A DNA stretch of 64,000 bases, taken from Mycosarcoma maydis. Lineage: Eukaryota > Basidiomycota > Ustilaginomycetes > Ustilaginales. Made by a program: the position numbers and the translations under genes. Numbering within the stretch: position 1 is the stretch's first letter; every line of letters starts with the position of its first letter. Below are positions 27,505-35,946 of this stretch, piece after piece. Location: positions 62,001 through 126,000 of the forward strand of contig NC_026498.1 of NCBI RefSeq assembly GCF_000328475.2, in the 5' to 3' direction. The notes beneath the pieces are model-generated. The model did no database searches. It saw only the letters and a list, made by a program, of their open reading frames with translations, and was not told the origin of the DNA.

Positions 27505-29018
27505 CTAGGCGGTCGGCGGCTCAAGTCTGGGCCTCTGCTGGTGCTGCGCAATGCTGGATCTCCTCAACCTGTGAATGTCCTTCCTGGCTTTCCGGTAGTG
27601 GATGAATTGGGCGAGCACGATAAAGTCGAGAAATACAGTCCCCAAGCTGCCCACCAACCAGCTGAAGCTCTCGACGAGATAGTCGTGCTGCGTGCTTTTG
27701 AGCAAGATGCTCGCGACGTATGTCAGGTTGCCCGCGACAGCGAAGACGAAGAGGGCTAGCGAGAGACCTTCACATTTCGTCGTGCGGTTCTTGAGGATCT
27801 GAGGAACGCGCGACGACAGGTAAAGGATGGCGGAAAGCCAACCTGCGACCTGCGCGTCCCATCGCCATCCGACGGGTTCGGGTTCGGGCTTGGGGACTGG
27901 CTGGCTGTTGTCGTCGTCCGAGCCGTAGTGGTGTTCGGCGACCCACCAAGCAGCGACGCCGGTAGCGACGACAAGAAGAGCGGCGAGCGTGTACAGGATG
28001 AGCTGCGTGCGGAGTGACGATTCGTCGTCGTCGTCATCATCATCCTTGGAAGAGAGATCGTCGTCAATTACGCTGCCGTCGGCGATGAGCGGGGTGCGCT
28101 CGTTGGCTTCAAGCGAAGCCGAGATGGTCGAGATCTTGATGCCGCGGTGGTAGTACTTTCGGTAGTACCAATACTGGAAGATGAGGATGCAGTCGCAGGT
28201 GCAGTAGTAGAGCGCCAAGACAATCATGGTCCAAAGCAGGCCCTGGAACCAAGCGCCTGCAGCGTTGAGAGCATCACCTGCGAGCCAGATGATGACAAAG
28301 GTGATACTCAAGCCTTCGGCAGACTTGGAGACGTAGTTTTGGTGCATTTGACTGAAAGAGGGCAAAACCTGAAAAGCGGAAGGGCGTAAGAAATCGGAAG
28401 AAAAGAATGAAAAAAGCAAGAGAAAGAGAGAGGACGCGATTTAGAAACAGGGGTTTTGGAGCGACGAAGACGTACGGCGAATAGACAATTACCCAGCAAG
28501 CGATGCTGTGTTGATTGCGACCGAGAGGATGCGATGGCGCAGAGAAACGCAATGTGCAGATAGAGAAAGAAAAAGGTGGATGGCGACTTAGCTGATTGTT
28601 GACGACACGAGCCGGTTCACTGGAAGATTCTTGTTGAGACTCGGCAGCTGATAAGAGCGAGCATTACTTACGAGACCCTACTCAGCCAGCAAGAGCAGAG
28701 AAGGGTAGCAAGCAGAAACGATGTCAAAAAAAGCCTTACGAGATTGTCAGTAAGCGATGCGTAGAGAAGGACGTCTATGGAAGAAGCAAAAAAAAACAAA
28801 GCCACTCACCAGCCCATGATGGAGCTCCATTCTTCGCGTAGCTGCTTCTTGTACGGGGAATTATCATGCTTGGGATGTTTTGATGTGCTGCTTGAGAGAG
28901 AGTCGGAGCTAGATATCAAGAAAGACGAGGGTTGTGCAGAAGCCAGAGTCGCGAGAAGCAAGAGTGAAGCTGCGCTCGCGAGCAGGCGCAGCGCTGTTGA
29001 GGAACGATAGGAAGGCAT
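27505..29018 (-). CDS. PQ-loop vacuolar amino acid transporter (Ypq1/Rtc2/PQLC2 type), four exons with a 6-nt microexon
   Basis: Exons read on the minus strand: 28810-29018, 28672-28677 (six bases, GGTCTC), 28476-28505 and 27505-28351; 1092 nt, 363 residues. All introns are GT-AG (GTGAGT..GAGTAG, GTAAGT..ACACAG, GTACGT..TTTCAG). The joined protein reads SSIMG-WVS-IACWVIVYSP-QMHQNYVSKSAEGLS, rebuilding the first PQ loop (SPQM), as in yeast Ypq1 where SISIACWIIVFVPQ is typical. The second PQ loop is SRVPQILKNRTTKCEGLS. Seven hydrophobic helices are expected. Family members export cationic amino acids from vacuole or lysosome. An acidic Asp-rich loop lies between the two halves. Oddly, exon 1 encodes a signal-peptide-like N-terminus (LLASAASLLLLATLASAQP). 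The 3' end faces the SARAF-like gene about 140 bases away. Confidence 0.88.
28672..28677 (-). other. Six-nucleotide microexon GGTCTC
   Basis: Bounded by a polypyrimidine tract plus GAGTAG upstream and GTAAGT downstream on the minus strand. It supplies the end of a Trp codon, a whole Val codon and two bases of a Ser codon. Without it the join gives a Cys and drops two residues of the conserved G-x-(I/V)-S-I-A-C-W helix. A 9-nt version (acceptor CTGAG) is also in frame but fits worse. Confidence 0.75.
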
Positions 29019-30083
29019 TGGATGGTGATGGTCAAAATAGACTCAACGACGGTTCGCAGGCTATCTTGAGACGTGGATGATGGGAAAGGTGATGGATGAT
29101 GATGGTAGAGACGGCTGATAAGCCGAGTTGGTTGTGTGTCAAGTGCGAGTCATAAGTTAGCGAACTTACTCAAATCCCACCAAAAATCGTCGAATTAACG
29201 TTAACTTATTCGCGATAAAGTTATTAGAAATCTTTTTCGGGATTCACGATCCACGATTCGCGATTTGTGCTTCTTCTTTTTTCATTTTTTTTTTTTTTTT
29301 TTTTTTCATTTTGGGTTTCGAATTTCGCAGCTCTGACTCGGTGGATTTGCTTCTAAAGTCTCCGTCCCCCACGCCGACACGCCAAACTATACTATACTCG
29401 TGACTGTACTATCCTATACTGTACTGTACTGTACTGTATTCGTGGTTGGCACGATTTCTATCGTAAAGTACACATTGGTGATGCACTTACTCACGACTTG
29501 CTCTCTCGGCGGTTCTTGGAGGTGAAATTCGCTGACCGTGACGCTCGTGCGACATCCGTGATTCTGGATGACCAGACTTGACGCTATCAATCATGACAAT
29601 CATGGCATTTTAACAAGACTGCGATTCGTGATTGGACGGATTAAGTTACCTGTTTGCAGTGGCTGCATTGCGTTGTCGAGCTGCATGCATGGAAGCATGT
29701 AAGTTATGGCGGTCGGGTTTGTGATTCGTGATTTGCACGTTCGTGGTTGGGTGTTGGTTGGACTTGGTCGCGGGTCACGGGTTATGAGTAGAGCCTTCAG
29801 CTGTTAGGCCACCCTTCGAATGTGCAATACTACCATTCACGATTCACGATTCGTGAATCGTGATTTCTTTTCTAGATGCAACGGTGGCGTGTCGATCGGC
29901 TACTTACCACACGCACCGCTTCCGGCTATCAATCAGGACCGCTGCCTTGGAATCAAGAGTAAGGGATCGTCGGACATAACCAATCAAGCACTTCTGTATA
30001 TCTGGCTGCTTGTCGAACGGATCGAGTTGTCTGCTGACCACCACATCCAAACTACACTACTCACACCACCTTCCACATCCAAC
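29019..30083. other. Divergent spacer with T-run, TACTG satellite and hairpin
   Basis: 1.07 kb between the PQ-loop gene (minus) and the ABM-fold gene (plus). Contains a 22-base poly-T (29285-29306), a TACTG/TATAC pentamer tract (about 29386-29440) and a perfect inverted repeat at 29837-29863. No gene recognised. Confidence 0.5.
29837..29863. repeat. Perfect inverted repeat of the TCACGA word, 13-base arms, 1-base centre
   Basis: TCACGATTCACGA, one T, then TCGTGAATCGTGA. The two arms are exact reverse complements and are built from the same heptamer as the tandem arrays. It lies about 220 bases upstream of the ABM-fold start. Confidence 0.9.
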
Positions 30084-30550
30084 ATGTCGGCTCCTACCGG
30101 AAAGTTCATGATGTTTGTCACGTGAGTAGAACAAGAGCCAATTCGACTTAGTTGGCCTGCACTCCTGCTGCTACCGAAAGATATTTGCTGATCGATATGA
30201 TTGCCTCTGCTCGCTCATCTGCTTCCGGGATGCATGGCTGCACTTGCACTCTTGTTATCCCTCCGAATAGCATTGAGGCCAAGGGCGCTGCTGAGGCTGA
30301 CAAGATCATCGAGCTGCTCACAAAGGTGGCCGCACGCGCCAATTCGGACGAGGAGCCTGACTGCCACGGATACGTGCCCGGTCGCAGCCGTGATGACCCC
30401 AACACGATTATCGTGTTTGAACAGTACGACAACAAGGGCAGCGATGTGGCCACCGCCAAGCACTCGGCTGGCGTCGATTTCCAGGCTCTCATGGCCCAGG
30501 CCAAGGACCTGACCAACAAGGTCGACATGAAGTTTTTTGACTACGTGTGA
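30084..30550 (+). CDS. Small antibiotic-biosynthesis-monooxygenase (ABM) fold protein
   Basis: Exon 1 is 30084-30121 (MSAPTGKFMMFVT). A clear GTGAGT donor follows at 30122. The body, TLVIPPNSIEAKGAAEADKI through IIVFEQYDNKGSDVATAKHS to FFDYV, has the beta-alpha-beta pattern of dimeric ABM/YgiN-like proteins, which oxidise quinols or act as small monooxygenases without cofactor; the exact reaction is unknown. The natural join is MMFVT-LVIPP, which needs an intron ending at 30249 in CAC rather than AG (112 residues). The nearest real AG is at 30179-30180, giving 135 residues with a 23-codon insert (YLLIDMIASARSS...) that is encoded by what looks like a pyrimidine-rich intron end. Both are in frame. 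Gene identity is fairly sure; the splice is not. Confidence 0.6.
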
Positions 30551-31699
30551 TCCGACTCACTCGTCACTCGTTACTGATCCACATCATCCCATCTTTGAAC
30601 CTCTCTGTGTCAACAAAGCATATCCAACATGATTGTCCAAACGTGAAAGTGACTGCCATTCGTGATGAATGCCTTGGTTGTACGATTTCTTGAAACTTCC
30701 AAGTCACGAGTCACAGAGGCGAGAGGTGAGAAGGGAGGATGACGGGTGAAACATGTAACCATGGGAACACGCACGACGGAAACATGAAAATGGTGATCGG
30801 TTGTTAGATTCCATGGCAAGCGTCACATGGCCAAATGTCCTCGGTTGTCAAGCACAAGCACGAACAAAAGGACAAAGCGTGAAGAGTTCTATGCACGCGA
30901 TGTTTGCGTAGATGTTTTTGATTCGTGATTCATGATTAGAGGAGCGCGTGACCTTTGAGCTCAGTCTTGAGTTAGACAGAGGCGGTTGACCCGTCAGTCA
31001 CGAGTCGTGAGTCACGCACCGTTTGCATGGTTGGTTGTTCGAAAAACACGAGAATAGACGCAACTCACGGCCGAGTCGATCCAATATCCAACATTCACCT
31101 TTCAAAATTAACGATTCACGATTCACAATTCGTGATTCATGATTTTCTGTGATCTTCAAGCTTGACAGCGCGCCCCAAAGGATTTTAAAAAGGAAAAAGT
31201 TTTAGTCAAGTCACGAGACAACTTAGCTGAGCAAGAGAGACACACATCGGGCAGACCAGGAAACCCGACCAAGCAGTCACAAAGCACGAATGTGAGAGTC
31301 ACGAGTTGCCCTGCTCACACTCACGACTCACGGCTCACGGCTCACGGCTGAGTGATTCAATTTTGAAATCGACAAGGCGCTCTTTTGCCGTATTTCATCA
31401 TAATTGTCATCGCCATCGACATCACCATCACCATCGCCATCGCCACCATCCTCATCCGCTTTCACCCTTTTCACGCATTTTGCTCTCACTTTTTTCTTCA
31501 TTCCCTCTGTCCATCGTATCACTGTTTCATGTGCATCGTCAGCACCTGATCCATTGCTTCCACTGGAACAGTCACAAGTTTCACCAAATTCAGCTCAAGC
31601 TCTCTCTGTCAGCAGCTGATCCATCTACATCTCATAGCGCTGTCGATCCTATCATTTCTCATCAGAGCCAGCAGAGCCCGCTGTGCATCACATCCAACA
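30551..31699. other. Spacer upstream of FZO1
   Basis: 1.15 kb with many TCACGA/TCGTGA words (for example about 30920-30935 and 31108-31145), GACTCACGGCTCACGGCTCACGG at about 31325-31347, and a CAT/CGC-rich microsatellite at about 31405-31460 that is part of a pyrimidine-rich leader before the FZO1 ATG. No gene recognised. Confidence 0.45.
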
Positions 31700-34573
31700 A
31701 TGTCCGACAACCACATCGCTTCATCACAGCAGTATGCTACACCACCGAAAAAGGTAGTGCGATCCCAGACGTGGGACGAGTGCGACTCGCATAGCCTCAC
31801 CGTCGCGTCGCCCTCGACTCCTCCGACCAAAGCCACCTCGATTCAAGGTGGCGACCTCTTCAAATCCAAGCAGCATGAGATTGATCATGTCCATGCACAC
31901 CAGGATTCACAGCAGACTTTTGCTCAGCATCAGTCCGATTTTGAGGAATCGCGCGACAAGCTCGTCGACAGCATCGACACCACCCGTCATCTACTTGCCG
32001 ACCTGCGCGACTTTAACAAGAACAAGCGTCTGATTCACTATACTTCTGCCGCCGGACCCTCTCGCCATCAGCTTGCCCAACAACACAGGCGCTCGCAGTC
32101 CAACGCTCCGCATCACAGCCTCGAGGAAGCCGACGCCGAGTCGCATCCTTCCTCTGTCGACAAGGCTCACCCTCCCGCACCACCTGCTTTGATGCGCTTA
32201 AACACCACAGGCGGCCACGCCAGCCTACCCAGCACCCCAGCGCGCGGCCCATCCGCCTTAAACCCATCCACACACCACGGCGACGACGACGACGATGACA
32301 TCGACGGCGAGTCCGCTGACATGTCGGTTCTCAAACTCGACCTTCGCGTTGGCTCCATCGCTGCCAATCCGCAAGCGCTTGTGCGCTCCTTGGAGCGTTC
32401 CTCTGTCGCGCAGCTCCTCGACGGCAGGATGCAAAAATCTGAACGCCACCTTGAGAATCTCAAGCAGCGTCTCTTGGACACGCAGTCCAAGGTGCTGGTC
32501 ACAGGCGATCTCAATGCGGGCAAGTCCACGTTTGTCAATGCCTTGCTCCGTCGTCCTCTCATGCCCACCGACCAGCAACCTTGTACCACCGTCTTCTGCG
32601 AGGTGCTCGATGCCTCCCACTTGGACAGCAGCGCCGAAGAGGTGCACATGCTCAAGCCAGGCTTCAAGTACAACTGCAACGACGATTCCAGCTTTACGCG
32701 TCACTCGCTTGCCGAGATCGAGCAGATTGTGGCCGAGGCAGAACAAGTGTCGCCCGAAGATGCGCCCATTCTCAAGTGCTACGCTCACGACACGCGCGCT
32801 GCTCAGGATTCGCTGCTCAAAAACGGCATTGTCGACATTGCACTCATCGACGCGCCCGGTCTTAACCGCGACAGCCTCAAGACTACCGCGCTCTTTGCTC
32901 GCCAAGAGGAGATCGACGTCGTCGTCTTTGTCGTCAGCGCCGAGAACCACTTTACGCTCTCGGCCAAGGAGTTTCTCTGGAACGCGTCGCACGACAAGGC
33001 GTTTGTGTTTATCGTCGTCAACAAGTTTGACTCGATCAAGAACAAGGACAAGTGCCGCAAGCTGGTGCTTGACCAGATTCGCCAGCTCAGTCCACGCACC
33101 TACGACGACGCCGCCAACCTGGTGCACTTTGTCGACTCGCAGACCGTGTTTGGCGCCGACGTTGATGCCGTGGTTGATTCGAGCGTAGCAGCGCCGGACA
33201 CGCCATCTGAGGAGCTCGGTTGCAAGGTAGAGGGCGCTCAGCTCGTCCAACGCCGCGACTCGGAGAGCCTCAAGGCGTTTGCACGCCTCGAAGCTGCGCT
33301 GCGCGACTTTGTGCTGCTCAAGCGTGCCAAGTCCAAGCTGCTGCCGTCCAAGACCTACATGCTGCGCCTCTTGTCCGACATTACCTTCCTCGCCAAGATC
33401 AACAGCCAAGTGGCGCAGATCGAATTGGTCGAAGCTACCAACGCGCTCGAGGTGGCACGACCCGAGCTGGCGCGTTGCCAAGCATCGCAACAGAAGCTCG
33501 AGACGGTGGTCGAAAGTGAGGAAGACGAGGCGGTGACGGCGGTGATGCAAGAAGCGCAGCGCAAGTTGATGTCTGCGATCGAGCTGATCGGCAACGGCAA
33601 GCCGGCTACTGACACGGTGCAACTGCCAGCCTACCCGGGCGTTTTCAACGTGTGGGAATATGCGCAAGAGGTGCGACATGCGCTTACCTCTTCGCTCGAG
33701 CTTGCGCTGCGCTCGGTTGAGGACACGGCGCGCGGTACGGCTGCGCAGGCGGTAGACCGAGTGCAGAAGCTCGGATTGGCGCATCTGGCTGACGACCAAG
33801 CCGAAAAGCGACAGAGAATCTTTCACCCGGAGGCCATGTTTGCCAAGCGACGCGCGATGCCCGGTCTGATCGGACTCGGGCTGGGTGCACAAGTGGTCGA
33901 GGTGCAGGCGTCGGACTTTTTCGACGCCTACCATCACTTTACCATTGTCACCGGTGGCAGCCTATCACAGGATCCCAACGACAAGCGCAAGAGCAAAGGC
34001 AAGCGCAGTGACGACGAGATGAGCTTGGTCTCGTCGGTCTCGTTGGGTCTGGGCGCGCTGACGCTGATGGGCGGCAAGACGCTGGGGGTCAAGACGGCGA
34101 TCGACGCGTTTGTGCGCATCTCGGATCTAGTGGGCAACCCTACGGCTCGACGATGGGCGGGACCCGTGCTGGCGGTGGTCTCGACGGGCCTGGTGGTTTA
34201 CTTTATCTACGATTTGCCCAACAGCATACCGCGCAACGTTGGACGGAGCCTCAAGTTGGGCTTGGAATCGGGCACGCTGCTGCGCTGTAACACGAGCGAT
34301 TCTCTGACTGCACTGCGCCAAGATGGAGAGCCATCGTTTACTGCGGTGCACTCGGCACGCGTGGGACGCGAGACGCGCAAGGTGCTACGTCTTGCCTCGT
34401 GGGACCTGCAGGAGCGCTTCCGCGTCGCGATTGCTCAACGCAGGGCCCAAGTGGAGAAGCAGGAGGCCAAGCAGGCGTCGGCCAACCTGGCGATTGACTG
34501 GTTCAACAAGACAACGTCGCGCGTCGCCGACATACGCGGCCGGGTGGACCAAGTCAAGGGACTCGAAGGCTGA
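31700..34573 (+). CDS. FZO1: Mitofusin, outer-mitochondrial-membrane fusion GTPase
   Basis: 957 residues, one exon. The dynamin-type GTPase domain has G1 GDLNAGKST (from residue 269), G2 in PCTTVF, G3 DAPG in LIDAPGLNRDS and G4 NKFD (from 441). An N-terminal disordered region (1-about 200) precedes heptad-repeat HR1; coiled-coil follows the GTPase, then a Gly/Leu hydrophobic stretch (LGLGALTLMGGKTLGV) and a strong membrane helix about 820-840 (AGPVLAVVSTGLVVYFIYDL), then HR2 coiled coil to the end. This matches fungal Fzo1, which spans the outer membrane and fuses mitochondria in trans. Length is slightly above yeast Fzo1 (855) due to the N-terminus. No presequence, as expected. Confidence 0.93.
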   Translation: MSDNHIASSQQYATPPKKVVRSQTWDECDSHSLTVASPSTPPTKATSIQGGDLFKSKQHEIDHVHAHQDSQQTFAQHQSDFEESRDKLVDSIDTTRHLLADLRDFNKNKRLIHYTSAAGPSRHQLAQQHRRSQSNAPHHSLEEADAESHPSSVDKAHPPAPPALMRLNTTGGHASLPSTPARGPSALNPSTHHGDDDDDDIDGESADMSVLKLDLRVGSIAANPQALVRSLERSSVAQLLDGRMQKSERHLENLKQRLLDTQSKVLVTGDLNAGKSTFVNALLRRPLMPTDQQPCTTVFCEVLDASHLDSSAEEVHMLKPGFKYNCNDDSSFTRHSLAEIEQIVAEAEQVSPEDAPILKCYAHDTRAAQDSLLKNGIVDIALIDAPGLNRDSLKTTALFARQEEIDVVVFVVSAENHFTLSAKEFLWNASHDKAFVFIVVNKFDSIKNKDKCRKLVLDQIRQLSPRTYDDAANLVHFVDSQTVFGADVDAVVDSSVAAPDTPSEELGCKVEGAQLVQRRDSESLKAFARLEAALRDFVLLKRAKSKLLPSKTYMLRLLSDITFLAKINSQVAQIELVEATNALEVARPELARCQASQQKLETVVESEEDEAVTAVMQEAQRKLMSAIELIGNGKPATDTVQLPAYPGVFNVWEYAQEVRHALTSSLELALRSVEDTARGTAAQAVDRVQKLGLAHLADDQAEKRQRIFHPEAMFAKRRAMPGLIGLGLGAQVVEVQASDFFDAYHHFTIVTGGSLSQDPNDKRKSKGKRSDDEMSLVSSVSLGLGALTLMGGKTLGVKTAIDAFVRISDLVGNPTARRWAGPVLAVVSTGLVVYFIYDLPNSIPRNVGRSLKLGLESGTLLRCNTSDSLTALRQDGEPSFTAVHSARVGRETRKVLRLASWDLQERFRVAIAQRRAQVEKQEAKQASANLAIDWFNKTTSRVADIRGRVDQVKGLEG

Positions 34574-34742
34574 TGTGGCACGTGGTGGCATGATACAGTC
34601 ACGAGTAGCTGTTGGATCACCCCTCTTGTGTTTGTTGTTGTTGGTATTATGCATTGTATCTTTATTTTGTCCATGTCCGAGTGGGTTGCCATCGTAATTA
34701 GTAAATGAAGGTAGTCGTGAGTGCAGGCCGACTAAGTCGTGA

Positions 34743-34842
34743 NNNNNNNNNNNNNNNNNNNNNNNNNNNNNNNNNNNNNNNNNNNNNNNNNNNNNNNNNN
34801 NNNNNNNNNNNNNNNNNNNNNNNNNNNNNNNNNNNNNNNNNN
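34743..34842. other. Assembly gap, 100 N
   Basis: Exactly 100 N, the usual placeholder for a gap of unknown length. It sits directly against simple-sequence DNA on its right side, which probably caused the break. Confidence 0.99.
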
Positions 34843-35018
34843 TAGTATAGTGTAATGTAGGTTAGGTTAGTTTAGGTTAGTGTAGATTAGAGTAGAGTAG
34901 AGTAAAGTAAAGTAAAGTAAAGTAAAGGAGGGAGAGGAGAGGAGAGGAGAGGAGAGGAGAGGAGAGGAGAGGAGAGGAGAGGAGAGGAGAGGAGTGGAGA
35001 GGAGAGGAGAGGAGAGGA
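34843..35018. repeat. Pentamer satellite: TTAGG-like, AGTAA and GGAGA tracts
   Basis: Three zones: irregular TTAGGTTAG/TGTAG (34843-34891), AGTAG then AGTAA units (about 34892-34926), and a long GGAGA tract (about 34931-35018) with one interrupting GGAGT. The TTAGG part is not the regular TTAGGG telomere repeat. Confidence 0.9.
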
Positions 35019-35085
35019 GCCAGCTGTGAGTGAAATCCGCGGAAACGGTGGATTCTGGCGATGGTGGGCGCAAGCCGAGCGTGCC

Positions 35086-35120
35086 ATTCGTGATTCGTGA
35101 TTCGTGATTCGTGATTCGTG
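35086..35120. repeat. ATTCGTG heptamer array, 5 copies
   Basis: Five perfect copies, about 720 bases upstream of the ABC transporter start. Confidence 0.92.
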
Positions 35121-35842
35121 ATTTTTCTTTTCTGTTACATTCATTCGTCATTTGTTTTTTGGGATTGTCGGACTGGCGCCACGCTTTGAGACAAGACGTG
35201 CTCCGTGCTGCAACTCTAGACCGACTTTTGAGCTAACAATCCTGTGCGAGAACAAAGCTGGACAGACAGTCACGAGTGTAGGGTGAGTATGAGAGAGAGC
35301 GAGCCAGGAGGAGGTTGAGAGTGAGTCAAGTTGTGCCGACTTGCGACTTTAACCATTCGTGGTTCACGTTTAGTAATTCACTTTTTCCGCCGAAGCGCAT
35401 TCGTGATTGAGAATTATTCTGAGAAAAAGTGACGAGTGCACTGTGACTCTGTGACTGTGACTTGTGCACGAGTGGATGCGCCTCTGTCAATCAGTGCAGC
35501 AGCTCCAAGCGTGGTACAAACAAGACAGACACTCCACGCACAGCCTTGCACGTTGTTACTCGACGCATTACACTCACTGCACCCACTCACCCACTCTCAC
35601 TCGCACACTCGCACTCTCGCACTCTCGCACTCTCGCAACTCCTGTTCTGTTGGTCACGTTGACGATTCACAGTTGTCACCACCATCATCACCCACAACCT
35701 CTCTCGGGTTATTACTCATTCTTGGCTCACATCCTTGCCAATGTCATTCTAACGCAGCCAACGCCGCCCATTCCCGCGGACACTCCACACGTCATCCTCA
35801 TCCAACACTCGGTCCGACATAGCAAGTCGCAGCGTAGCCAGC

Positions 35843-35910
35843 ATGGGTGCACTTTCGGCTGCTACTACGCTCAGCACGCCGCCTCAAGCCGCTCCCGCCT
35901 CAGTCACCGT

Positions 35911-35946
<36 letters not shown>

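Larger units (their letters stand above)
34574..35842. other. Spacer containing assembly gap and satellites
   Basis: 1.27 kb between FZO1 and the ABC transporter. Contains the N-run, pentamer satellites, a five-copy heptamer array and a pyrimidine-rich leader with CACTCTCG repeats (about 35583-35640). Because the gap size is unknown, something may be missing here. Confidence 0.6.

Noticed and set aside
32258..33937. 559-codon open frame antisense to FZO1
   Set aside because: Leu/Arg/His-rich shadow translation of the mitofusin gene with no recognisable domain.
34857..34885. Telomere repeat tract
   Set aside because: Units are irregular TTAGG/TTTAGG and not TTAGGG; both sides are ordinary gene-bearing DNA.
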